From Blautia sp. SC05B48 (lineage in GTDB: Bacteria; Bacillota; Clostridia; Lachnospirales; Lachnospiraceae), in contig NZ_CP040518.1 of assembly GCF_005848555.1 (NCBI RefSeq), positions 1,611,001 through 1,675,000 on the forward strand: 64,000 nt of DNA, given 5' to 3'. A model generated the notes under the pieces. The model was not told the DNA's origin. It ran no database searches and saw only the letters and a program-made list of their open reading frames with translations. Both the position numbers and the translations under genes were made by a program. Shown one piece after another: positions 53,171-61,238 of this stretch; within the stretch, counting starts at the first letter, position 1; every line of letters begins with the position of its first letter.

Positions 53171-53250
53171 TAACGAACGGACGCTCAACGGAGGCAGGGC
53201 CAGTTCGATGACACGCTACGCGGCCTGTTTTTTTACGGGTGTTGAGCTCT
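53171..53250. repeat. Truncated third copy of the palindrome family (left end only)
   Basis: TAACGAACGGACG (53171-53183) and GACACGCT (53210-53217) lie the same 39 bases apart as in element B, and the following CCTGTT also matches. The matching right arm is missing, leaving only a short GCTCAAC/GTTGAGC pairing (53183-53189 with 53241-53247). Confidence 0.7.
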
Positions 53251-53331
53251 GCTGGTGATGATGGTTAAATGGTGTGAGAGATAGAGAGAAATAAATTTGG
53301 TAATGATGTGTAATTAATAGGAGTTATTATT

Positions 53332-54546
53332 ATGGGAAAAGTACTTGCGGTTTGTATCAGTGAGAAGAAAGGAACACAGAAGAAGAATGTTGGGTCTGCG
53401 GTTTTTGTGGAGGACTGGGGGCTTGAGGGGGATGCTCATGCCGGAAAGTGGCATCGGCAGGTGAGTCTTCTTTCCGGTGAAAAGATCGATGCGTTTCGTG
53501 CGAAGGGCGCAGAGGTCGAGGATGGTGCTTTTGGTGAGAACCTGGTTGTGGAAGGGATTGATTTTGCAAAGCTTCCGGTTGGCACCAGATTTCGCTGTGG
53601 TGAGGTTGTGCTGGAGCTGACTCAGATCGGAAAGGAGTGCCACAATGGCTGTGCCATTTTTCAGAAGATGGGTGAATGTATCATGCCCCGAGAAGGTGTG
53701 TTTACAAGAGTGCTGAAAGGTGGAAAAGTTTCCGTCGGTGACGAGATGACTGTGGATAAAGCTATGATTTTTGATACCCATGCACATTACGATGATGAGG
53801 CTTTTGATGAGGATCGTTCTGACATGCTGGATAGTATGCAGGAGAACGGGATCGGGCATATTGTGGATGTGTGTGCTTCTGTGGGACATTTTGACCGGGT
53901 TTATGATTTGGTGGAGAAGTATCCTTTTATTTATGGCGCAGTGGGTGTTCATCCGGATGATGCGGATAAGGTGGATGCAGCAGTTCTGGATGAGATCCGC
54001 AGATATTGCGACATGGAAAAGACTGTGGCTGTAGGTGAGATCGGTTTGGATTATTACTGGCATAAGGAGAAGGAGGAGCATCTTCTCCAGCAGAAGGTAT
54101 TCCGCCAGCAGATGGACATTGCCCGTGAGAAACAGCTTCCGTTTATCATTCATAGCCGTGACGCTGCGGAGGATACGTTGAATATCGTGAAAGAATATAT
54201 GAAGGACGGGATGTATGGTGGAGTTATCCATTGCTTTTCCTATAGCAAAGAAATTGCGAGAGAGTATCTGAATATGGGACTTTATCTCGGAATCGGCGGA
54301 GTGGTTACTTTTAAGAATTCCCGGAAGCTGAAGGAAGTGGCAGAGTATGCACCGCTGAATCAGATTCTGCTGGAAACCGACTGCCCGTACATGGCACCTG
54401 TGCCGAACCGTGGGAAGAGGAACAGCTCCCTGTATCTGCCGGAGGTTGTGAAGACGATTGCGGAGATTAAGGGGATCAGCTGCGAGGAGGTTGTGGCTGT
54501 GACGGAGAGTAATGCGTTGAAGGTGTTTGGGGTGATTTTAGAATAA
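53332..54546 (+). CDS. MOSC domain-TatD hydrolase fusion protein
   Basis: 404 aa in two domains. Residues 1-143 form a MOSC domain (GLEGDAHAGKWHRQVSLL, FGENLVVEGID, KECHNGCAI with Cys103 and Cys107), a family tied to sulfur and molybdenum-cofactor handling. Residues 145-404 form a TatD-type metal hydrolase (FDTHAHYDD HxH, GEIGLDYYW, PFIIHSRDA, LLETDCPYM). The junction has no stop, ATG 53764 has no ribosome site, so this is a true fusion. It follows the moa genes across the palindrome region. The TatD half is usually a nuclease; a coupling to the MOSC half is unexplained. Confidence 0.85.
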   Translation: MGKVLAVCISEKKGTQKKNVGSAVFVEDWGLEGDAHAGKWHRQVSLLSGEKIDAFRAKGAEVEDGAFGENLVVEGIDFAKLPVGTRFRCGEVVLELTQIGKECHNGCAIFQKMGECIMPREGVFTRVLKGGKVSVGDEMTVDKAMIFDTHAHYDDEAFDEDRSDMLDSMQENGIGHIVDVCASVGHFDRVYDLVEKYPFIYGAVGVHPDDADKVDAAVLDEIRRYCDMEKTVAVGEIGLDYYWHKEKEEHLLQQKVFRQQMDIAREKQLPFIIHSRDAAEDTLNIVKEYMKDGMYGGVIHCFSYSKEIAREYLNMGLYLGIGGVVTFKNSRKLKEVAEYAPLNQILLETDCPYMAPVPNRGKRNSSLYLPEVVKTIAEIKGISCEEVVAVTESNALKVFGVILE

Positions 54547-54630
54547 AAATATTGAAAATACACAAAGAGATTTCTCAAAAGCTACTTGACCCTTTGGTTA
54601 GTTCCGAGCGCATAGCCCCGGGAGTAATTA

Positions 54631-55167
54631 TTAAGGAGATGAGATTTTATATTGAATGTGATTAAGTAAAGAGCAATCATTTCGATTGTCTTCAGAAATT
54701 ATAATGATTTCTACCTTTGGGTGATTTACGATTTCAGGCCAGAAAGATTCTGCAGGTTCTTGCAATACCCCTAAAATGGGAGTCTGCCCATCCAAAAGGT
54801 TTAGGATTTTTCTCCGAAATAAAGCTGCGTCTGCTTCATGTGGACCAAGCTCATCCATAACAATTAAAGAGCAGTCAGAACACATGGAAAGAATATTGCA
54901 TCCAAGGCGATCAAAGGTATCGGCAGTGTGTTCATCTGTTTTTCCGCATAAAAACAAAAGATTAGATTCGTTTGGGAGCTCCTTCTCTTTTAGATGGTAC
55001 ATATGAACTGAATACTGATCCTTCAGATAGTTTTTTGTGCGGACAGTCAGGAATCCATCAGAGGTTTTCTTATAATCATCTAATATCTTTTGGATCAATG
55101 TAGATTTTCCAATGTGTTTTTTACCAGTTAAAAATATATGTTGAGTCATAGTAAAGTCCCATTTCAT
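54631..55167 (-). CDS. P-loop nucleoside-triphosphatase (THEP1-like)
   Basis: 178 aa. Walker A in FLTGKKHIGKSTLI and a Walker B-like VMDELGPHEADAALFR match the NTPase_1/THEP1 family. The start at 55167 overlaps the methyltransferase stop (ATGA); ATG 55149, right before TQHIFLTG, is an equally reasonable start. Last gene of the permease-ATPase-methyltransferase operon. NTPases of this kind occur with molybdenum transport and cofactor genes, but the role here is open. Confidence 0.78.
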   Translation of the reverse strand: MKWDFTMTQHIFLTGKKHIGKSTLIQKILDDYKKTSDGFLTVRTKNYLKDQYSVHMYHLKEKELPNESNLLFLCGKTDEHTADTFDRLGCNILSMCSDCSLIVMDELGPHEADAALFRRKILNLLDGQTPILGVLQEPAESFWPEIVNHPKVEIIIISEDNRNDCSLLNHIQYKISSP

Positions 55168-56048
55168 TTTATAATAGTTCTATAGTCAGGTCGTATTGTT
55201 TTGTTTCGAACATCCCAGAGAATTCTTCCATAAGTGGAATCAGTTATTTCCTTGATCTGCCCATCTTTGTTTAAGTGAGATTGAATCCATTGCATGATTT
55301 TATTTGCGTTTTCCTGTGTATATTCTTCAGAAGGAAGCATGTGCTCCATGAGGGAATCAATATATTGTTCATCCGGAGTTACCCAGGTTTCACGATGGAG
55401 TTTTTCATAGCTTGTTTCAGGATTATATCCAAGCAGAAATAATATATTGAAAAGAGAGAAAAACCATCGCCCATTCCATTGGGGTGCTGTTTGTTTGCCA
55501 AATACTTCCTGTAAGATCTGTTCCCTGAGTGAATTTCGTCTGTCAAGATGCGTGATATTACAGCACCATGCCCTGCTCATTTCCATAGATTTTATCAGTC
55601 CGTCCATATTGTGGATTGCAGGTGTCATGGAACTGAATACCAAATCAAATGCATGCGTATACCCCGATTTATCAATATCTAATGTCTGAAAATTACATGT
55701 ATAGAGTATAGCGTTATTTAAGCCTTCATTTTGGATATGTTCCATTCCGTGTTTAACCATTTTATCAGAAATATCCAGCCCCACTACTTTGTGTACATAT
55801 TTGGCAAATGCAGCAGCAAACCGTCCGGGACCGCATCCAATATCTGCGACATCATAATTTTTTTCAAGAAGTCCTTTGGAATCCAGGTAGTTTATTGCGC
55901 TGATGACACGTTCATCACCTTTTTCTTTCTTTTTGCGTGCGTCTTCCCAAAAGTCTGCACGTTTATTCCATCTTTCTATAGCCCGCTCAGGTAATTCTGC
56001 AGGCTCAGATTCCTGCAGAGAAATAAAATAATCCAATATAGAGTCCAT
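55164..56048 (-). CDS. Class I SAM-dependent methyltransferase in the ABC transporter operon
   Basis: 294 aa. SAM motif I is VADIGCGPGRFAAAFA with VVGLDIS as motif II (about residues 66-95), and a C-terminal extension of ~150 residues with many aromatic residues. The acceptor cannot be told. It sits between an FecCD-type importer and a THEP1-like NTPase, an arrangement suggesting chemical handling of an imported metal complex or cofactor precursor, for which I know no established example. Start ATG 56048, 12 bases after the ATPase stop. Confidence 0.75.
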   Translation of the reverse strand: MDSILDYFISLQESEPAELPERAIERWNKRADFWEDARKKKEKGDERVISAINYLDSKGLLEKNYDVADIGCGPGRFAAAFAKYVHKVVGLDISDKMVKHGMEHIQNEGLNNAILYTCNFQTLDIDKSGYTHAFDLVFSSMTPAIHNMDGLIKSMEMSRAWCCNITHLDRRNSLREQILQEVFGKQTAPQWNGRWFFSLFNILFLLGYNPETSYEKLHRETWVTPDEQYIDSLMEHMLPSEEYTQENANKIMQWIQSHLNKDGQIKEITDSTYGRILWDVRNKTIRPDYRTIIK

Positions 56049-56060
56049 GTATCATTTCTC

Positions 56061-56858
56061 CTAAAATGCTTTTGGTGAGCTATTTACCGGTAAACAGATA
56101 GTTCGTTCACGGCCATAGCGGTCGTGTGTAGTTATCACATCCATTTCAATATCGTAAACAGATTGTAAGGTTTCAGATGTAATGATTTCTTTGGGAGAGC
56201 CGAATCCCATAACCTTTCCGGATTTCATGAGAAGAACTTTGTTTCCCACGGAAAAGGGATGCTCAGGACTATGTGTTGACATAATAATGCAATAGCCCTG
56301 ATTGGCCAGCCCTGAAATTACTTCCATGAGAAGCTGATGATTGGCATAATCCAGATTGGCGGCTGGCTCGTCCATGATGAAGATTTTTGCAGACTGACAG
56401 ATTGCACGGGCAATTAAAACCAATTGCCTTTGTCCTCCGCTTAAGGAAGTATATTTCCTGTTGGCAAGAGGCAGGGCATTTACTTTCTCCAAGGCAGCAA
56501 AAGCTGCTTCCTGATCAGGCTCTTTTGGGGTTTCAAATGCGGAGAAATGAGAAGCACGCCCCATAATTACCATATCAAGAACTGTATAGGCAAATACAGG
56601 GGAATGATATTGGGGAATATATGCAATCATATTTGCCAGTGTTTTGGTTGTAAAGTCACTAATATTTTTTCCGGCTATCTTTATTTTTCCATTAGAAACA
56701 GGAAGGGAACCTAATATCATGCGGAACAGAGTGGTCTTTCCGCAACCATTAGGGCCAAGCAGACAAAGCACATCACCATAGTCTGCGCTGCAGCTGATAC
56801 CCTTTAAAATATCACCATTGCCGTAACCGCCAAAAACATTTTCAATTTCCAGAAGCAT
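56061..56858 (-). CDS. FecCD-type ABC transporter ATP-binding protein
   Basis: 265 aa. Walker A GPNGCGKTTLFRM, signature LSGGQRQLVLIARAI, Walker B IFIMDEPAANLDYANH, as in the FecE/BtuD/MolC subfamily. I start at ATG 56858 (MLLEIENVFGG), four bases after the permease stop; longer readings run into the permease. It energises the adjacent FecCD permease. Family substrates are iron complexes, cobalamin, and molybdate or tungstate. Confidence 0.88.
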   Translation of the reverse strand: MLLEIENVFGGYGNGDILKGISCSADYGDVLCLLGPNGCGKTTLFRMILGSLPVSNGKIKIAGKNISDFTTKTLANMIAYIPQYHSPVFAYTVLDMVIMGRASHFSAFETPKEPDQEAAFAALEKVNALPLANRKYTSLSGGQRQLVLIARAICQSAKIFIMDEPAANLDYANHQLLMEVISGLANQGYCIIMSTHSPEHPFSVGNKVLLMKSGKVMGFGSPKEIITSETLQSVYDIEMDVITTHDRYGRERTICLPVNSSPKAF

Positions 56859-56862
56859 ATAA

Positions 56863-57906
56863 TTACGCGCGCTCCTTTCGTTTGATGATAAGATAGATAA
56901 AGAAGGGGGCGCCCATGATACTTGTGACAACGCCAAGTGGAAGTTCCATGGACAAAAGGGAACGGGAAATATCATCAACAAGTATCAGGTATCCGCCGCC
57001 AAGGATCGCACTTGCAGGTATCAGCCTTCTGTAATCAACACCAACCAGTGCACGTGCCAGATGGGGGATCATCAGCCCGACCCATCCGATCAATCCTCCA
57101 AGACAGACTGCAGCGGCGCTGAGTAATGTGGAAGCGACTATAAAAATCAGACGATATTTACGCACATTGATTCCTAAACTTTTGGCTTCTTCTTCATCCA
57201 AAGTCAGCAGATTGATCTGCCATCGAAAAATAAAAATCAGACTTAATCCAATGATCATTGGAAGAACACTCCAGCAAAAGGATTTGGTTGTGGTTTTGGT
57301 TAAGCTGCCCATAAGCCAGAAAGTAATTTGCTGGAGAACATCATTGGGGTCTGCCACATATTTGATCATTGTGACACCGGCATTGCAGAGTGACATGATC
57401 ATAGTTCCGGTCAGAACAAGACTGAGGGTCTGGGAATGTGCGGATTTTCGGCTGATAAGATAGGATGCGGCTACTGCGGCCACACCACCTGCAAAAGCAG
57501 AAAGCTGAATCATCCAGTTGGAAGCTCCGTTTAAAATTGCAAAAGCAGCTCCGAGACTTGCACCGGAAGAAACTCCAAGGATATCCGGAGATACCAGTGG
57601 ATTGCGAAACATTCCCTGATAGGTTGCACCTGCTACCGAGAGGGAAGCACCAATAAATAAAGCAGACAGAATACGGGGCAGACGGATATTCCAGAATATG
57701 GTAACTGCCTGGGGTAAAATATCTCCTTTAAAACCAAATTTTGATAAAAATGCATTTAGTACCTGCACTGGTGTAAGCGGATAATATCCCACCCAGAATG
57801 AGAGTACTATAATGATAAACAAAAGTACCAGCATAACCGCCAACAGCAGAACATATCGTCTTTGTCGGGCAGCGGCGGCATTTTTTTCATTATCTGTCAG
57901 ATTCAT
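56863..57906 (-). CDS. FecCD-family ABC transporter permease
   Basis: 347 aa, about ten transmembrane helices. The region WNIRLPRILSALFIGASLSVAGATYQGMFRNPLVSPDILGVSSGA is the FecCD signature (residues about 69-115), followed by LVLTGTMIMSLCNAG, LGINVRKYR and GLIGWVGLMIPHLARALVG. First gene on the minus strand, with a consensus promoter and a divergent binding-protein gene. The surrounding Mo genes suggest a MolB-like molybdate/tungstate role; iron-siderophore remains possible. Confidence 0.88.
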   Translation of the reverse strand: MNLTDNEKNAAAARQRRYVLLLAVMLVLLFIIIVLSFWVGYYPLTPVQVLNAFLSKFGFKGDILPQAVTIFWNIRLPRILSALFIGASLSVAGATYQGMFRNPLVSPDILGVSSGASLGAAFAILNGASNWMIQLSAFAGGVAAVAASYLISRKSAHSQTLSLVLTGTMIMSLCNAGVTMIKYVADPNDVLQQITFWLMGSLTKTTTKSFCWSVLPMIIGLSLIFIFRWQINLLTLDEEEAKSLGINVRKYRLIFIVASTLLSAAAVCLGGLIGWVGLMIPHLARALVGVDYRRLIPASAILGGGYLILVDDISRSLLSMELPLGVVTSIMGAPFFIYLIIKRKERA

Positions 57907-57925
57907 AATCCTTCATCCTTGTAAC

Positions 57926-57954
57926 TTGACTAATCAAATTTACGGTGTTATACT
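57926..57954 (+). promoter_or_regulatory. Promoter for the binding-protein gene
   Basis: TTGACT (57926-57931), 17 bases, TATACT (57949-57954), plus strand, directed to the substrate-binding protein. Confidence 0.8.
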
Positions 57955-57994
57955 CAGAAAAACCGAATTGTTTTTAAAAACTATTCGCATATAT

Positions 57995-58023
57995 ATTATA
58001 ATACTTAAAAATTGTATAGTCAA
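57995..58023 (-). promoter_or_regulatory. Promoter for the FecCD permease operon
   Basis: Minus-strand TTGACT (58023-58018), 17 bases, TATAAT (58000-57995). The two divergent promoters face across each other with overlapping transcripts, so one bound regulator could control both. Confidence 0.8.
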
Positions 58024-58075
58024 TTTCAATAAGCGTCAATTATGAGTAATGCGGAGAAAAGAAAGGAGAGAGTCT

Positions 58076-59200
58076 ATGAAAAAGCACAGACAACTTTTGG
58101 CTCTGTTTATATGTCTGGTGATGTCAGTCAGTCTTTTAACAGGATATTCTGAGACGAAAGCTGCTACTGAAGAGCCGACGCAGAGTGCGGAGCAGGATGC
58201 CACGCAGGAAACTGCTGAAACCCGTGAGATCACAGACATGGCAGGAAGAAAAGTAACTGTCCCAACAGCAGAAAATATTGAATCTGTTTTTTCAGCGGGT
58301 CCTGTAGCTGCAATTTTTCTGTATATGGTTGCACCGGATAAGCTTCTTGGGTGGAATTATGAACTGAATGATGTTGAGAAATCTATTATTCTGGACAAAT
58401 ATCAGGATCTTCCTAATTTTGGAATGGGTGATGCTGTCAATTATGAAGCAGTAATTGCTGCCAATCCTACAATTGCTATTAATAGTGGAAAGATTAATGA
58501 TGCAATGGTTTCTGATTGCGATGCGTTATCAGAAAGCCTTGGAATTCCGGTTGTTGCAGTAGACAACGAGCTTAATAATTCTGCGGAAGCTTTTCGTTTT
58601 ATGGGCGAACTTCTTGGTGTAGAAGATCATGCAGAAGAGCTTGCCCAGTATGCGGAGCAGGTATTTACTGATATTAATGCACTTTCAGATATTCCAGAAG
58701 AAAAGAAAGTCAGTGTATACTTCGGTAATGGAGAGGATTCACTGGAAACTGCACCCAGGGGATCCCAGCATGCACAGATTTTTGATGTCATCAATGCAGT
58801 CAATGTTGCAGATCTGGAATTGGGAGATGGATCTCGTGTTCAGATTTCAGCAGAACAGCTTCTTGCATGGGATCCGGATGTGATTGTTGTAAATGGTGAA
58901 CCAAAGGCAGATAAAAGCGGAAGTTCTGCAGCAGAAGATATCCTGAGCAATCCTGATTATGCTTCATTAAAAGCAGTACAGGACCAAAAGGTTTATGGAA
59001 CTCCGAATGCACCGTTTAGCTGGGTGGATCGTCCGGCAGGACCAAATCGTCTGATCGGTATGCGATGGTTCTCAGCATTGATTTATCCGGAATATATTAA
59101 ATGTGATATCAATGAAGAAATACATAAATTTTTCGATCTTTTTTATCATGTTGATCTGTCCGATGAACAGTTGGAAAATGTTCTGAAAGGAACTTTATAA
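58076..59200 (+). CDS. ABC transporter substrate-binding protein (Peripla_BP_2 class)
   Basis: 374 aa. An export signal (KKHRQLLALFICLVMSVSLLTGYSE) is followed by a Thr/Glu-rich linker and two lobes with ITDMAGRKVTVPTAENIESVF, LPNFGMGDAVNYEAVIAANP and, near the end, PFSWVDRPAGPNRLIGMRWF. The spot where a lipobox cysteine is expected (LLTGx) holds Tyr24, coded TAT where TGT would give Cys, so lipidation would fail. I choose ATG 58076 with GGAGAG upstream. It partners the divergent FecCD permease and ATPase. The WxxRP...N signature is typical of Class III binding proteins of this kind. Confidence 0.85.
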   Translation: MKKHRQLLALFICLVMSVSLLTGYSETKAATEEPTQSAEQDATQETAETREITDMAGRKVTVPTAENIESVFSAGPVAAIFLYMVAPDKLLGWNYELNDVEKSIILDKYQDLPNFGMGDAVNYEAVIAANPTIAINSGKINDAMVSDCDALSESLGIPVVAVDNELNNSAEAFRFMGELLGVEDHAEELAQYAEQVFTDINALSDIPEEKKVSVYFGNGEDSLETAPRGSQHAQIFDVINAVNVADLELGDGSRVQISAEQLLAWDPDVIVVNGEPKADKSGSSAAEDILSNPDYASLKAVQDQKVYGTPNAPFSWVDRPAGPNRLIGMRWFSALIYPEYIKCDINEEIHKFFDLFYHVDLSDEQLENVLKGTL

Positions 59201-59244
59201 AGGTTAGGCATGGACGTGAAAAAGGGCTATACAATAAATAAACG

Positions 59245-59292
59245 AAAAAGAAACGCTGGTTCCGGTAAATACCGGTTCCGGCGTTTCTTTTT
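59245..59292. terminator. Bidirectional terminator between the binding protein and the maturation operon
   Basis: AAAAAGAAACGC (59245-59256) pairs with GCGTTTCTTTTT (59281-59292), with an inner CCGGTA/TACCGG helix. It serves convergent genes on both strands. Confidence 0.92.
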
Positions 59293-60151
59293 ATAATTTT
59301 CGGATTATTGCGCTTCCATGCAGATCGCATACAGGATCTGCAAACAGATGGTTTTTCAGACAGAATTCCCCAACCGCTTTTCGGCATCCGGAAAACTGTG
59401 TACTGTACACATCGTGAACCAAGAGAACTCCTCCGGTGGCCAGGCGTTCATAGAACAGAGGAAGTGCAGCAGCAGTTGGAGCATAAAGATCCGCGTCCAG
59501 AGATACAAAACAAAAAGTTTCATCTCTAACATCGGAAAAGGTATCTGGAAACCATCCTTTGTGGATCACAGTACGTGTAGGATCTGGCATAACATGAAGA
59601 ACAGAGTCAATATCAGTAGAAGAAAAATCACCTGTTTTGGCGCGGGACAGATTACCGGAGGCTTCTATTGTGATATCCTTTTCTGAAAAGCCCTCAAAAG
59701 TATCAAAAAGATGGATTTTTCGGTCTGGAAAGGCTGCACTGATCAGGGAAGAAAATTCACCTCGGAAAACACCCAGTTCTGCAACATTTCCCGGAATATC
59801 CAATTGATAGATCTGCTCAGATAAAAGACGCATAACAGCAACCCGTGCGTCAAACATGCGAAGGACGGAGGGATCACGAAAAGGTCCGTGATAACCCAGG
59901 TTTTCCATCTGTTTTATCATAGAATTACGCCGTTCTTCATCCAGAACTCCCAGGATGACCAGATCCGGGAGAAGTGCTACTGCAGCATCCGGAGAACAGA
60001 CTGGAATATTCCCAATATAGGATCCGTGTTTATGGGGGTCATTATCAGCAAAGCACAGGAGCTGACAGGGACTGTTGAGAAGTCTTGCTGTCATTTGTCC
60101 AATTTGTCCGGCACCAAATATTACAGCTTTATATACGGATTTTGCCATCAT
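59291..60151 (-). CDS. Rossmann-fold domain fused to TylF/macrocin-type methyltransferase-like domain
   Basis: 286 aa. Residues 1-95: dinucleotide-binding-like GAGQIG (13-18) followed by FADNDPHKHG, as in short Rossmann sensors. Residues ~105-285: AdoMet-fold domain with VAELGVFRGEFSSLI, KIHLFDTFEGF, SLDADLYAPTAAALPLFY and HDVY, close to the TylF/MycF O-methyltransferase family. Start overlaps the xdhC stop (ATGATG). As last gene of a molybdenum-hydroxylase maturation operon it is unexpected, and I know of no assigned step for such a protein there. A two-domain methyltransferase on a cofactor or small molecule is the plainest reading. Confidence 0.75.
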   Translation of the reverse strand: MMAKSVYKAVIFGAGQIGQMTARLLNSPCQLLCFADNDPHKHGSYIGNIPVCSPDAAVALLPDLVILGVLDEERRNSMIKQMENLGYHGPFRDPSVLRMFDARVAVMRLLSEQIYQLDIPGNVAELGVFRGEFSSLISAAFPDRKIHLFDTFEGFSEKDITIEASGNLSRAKTGDFSSTDIDSVLHVMPDPTRTVIHKGWFPDTFSDVRDETFCFVSLDADLYAPTAAALPLFYERLATGGVLLVHDVYSTQFSGCRKAVGEFCLKNHLFADPVCDLHGSAIIRKL

Positions 60152-61173
60152 TTTGATGTAGCCTTTCTGTCAGCACGAACCTGGATTATCTGTCCTGTGA
60201 TGGAAATGGCGATTTCAGCCGGTGTTTCTGCTTTGATCTCCAGTCCTATAGGTGAGATGATACGGTTTAAATCTTGTTCATTAATGTTGTATTCTTCAAT
60301 CAGACGGCGAAATACAGCAGCTTTTTTTGCGCGGCTTCCAATAACGCCTATATAGCATGCAGGTGTAGCAAGAAGCTGTGCCTGTACAATGGTATCATAG
60401 GAATGTCCGCGTGTCATGACGCAGCAATAATCAGCAGCTGTGATAGAAACATACTGCTTTAGATGGTTGAAATCACAAAGTATTGTTTCAACTGCTCCCG
60501 GGAAAAGAGCAGGATCTGTAAATTCCGGCCGGTCATCCAGGACAACACAGCGAAAATCAACGCTTGCAAGGATTGGGACAAGCTTTTGTGAGACATGTCC
60601 GCCGCCGAATACATAGACAGTTCCTGAGGTTCCAATCTGTTCAGAAAACAGATCATAATCTTCACTATGATATCGGTGTGGCTTTGCAGATAAAGAAGAT
60701 AATACAGAAGAAGGAACATTGGCAGTTCCGATGAGACCGCATGCAGGACTGTAGAGGCTCACACCGGAGGTGGTGAGAAGATCGCAGATCAGCCAGAAAT
60801 CTTTTCGCTCTTCATAGAATTTTTCCGCAGTTTCCGTGATTTCCATAATAATCGGATCGTTATGATCAAGATACTGGAAAAAGGCCGTAACATCACCACC
60901 ACAGATCATACCAATATTTTCAACATCTTTATGATTCAGCCGGAATTCATGCTGGCAGGATTCCTTTTTTTCAAGAATATCCAATGCCATACATTCAGCA
61001 CGATATTCTACAGCTCCACCTCCGATGGTTCCGGAAATTCTGCCGCTTTTTCCGACCAGCATGCGGGAACCGGCACCTCTTGGTGTAGACCCTGAGGATG
61101 CTGTAACGGAAACAAGTACAAGATCGTTTTCCTCTAGGAATTGTTGTTTTATTGTCTGAAATAATGTTCTCAT
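60148..61173 (-). CDS. xdhC: XdhC-family molybdenum-hydroxylase maturation factor
   Basis: 341 aa, XdhC/CoxI family, which binds molybdenum cofactor and helps sulfurate and insert it into xanthine dehydrogenase-type enzymes. The N-terminal XdhC domain has SSGSTPRGAGSRMLV and GTIGGGAVEYRAE; the C-terminal Rossmann domain has VYVFGGGHVSQKLVPI, VVLDDRPEF and MTRGHSYDTIV. AGGAGG precedes the start. It overlaps the downstream Rossmann-TylF gene by four bases. The target enzyme is likely the divergent MOP-family protein. Confidence 0.92.
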   Translation of the reverse strand: MRTLFQTIKQQFLEENDLVLVSVTASSGSTPRGAGSRMLVGKSGRISGTIGGGAVEYRAECMALDILEKKESCQHEFRLNHKDVENIGMICGGDVTAFFQYLDHNDPIIMEITETAEKFYEERKDFWLICDLLTTSGVSLYSPACGLIGTANVPSSVLSSLSAKPHRYHSEDYDLFSEQIGTSGTVYVFGGGHVSQKLVPILASVDFRCVVLDDRPEFTDPALFPGAVETILCDFNHLKQYVSITAADYCCVMTRGHSYDTIVQAQLLATPACYIGVIGSRAKKAAVFRRLIEEYNINEQDLNRIISPIGLEIKAETPAEIAISITGQIIQVRADRKATSK

Positions 61174-61238
61174 ATAATAAAATACCTCCTAACTAAATTA
61201 AGTGATTTTTTTGCTCCAGTTGTGTATGTCTGCCTGGA

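Noticed and set aside
52861-53250. CRISPR-like repeats in the GC-rich gap
   Set aside because: Repeats are palindromic arms and one 58-bp tandem copy; there is no series of short identical repeats with unique spacers and no cas gene.
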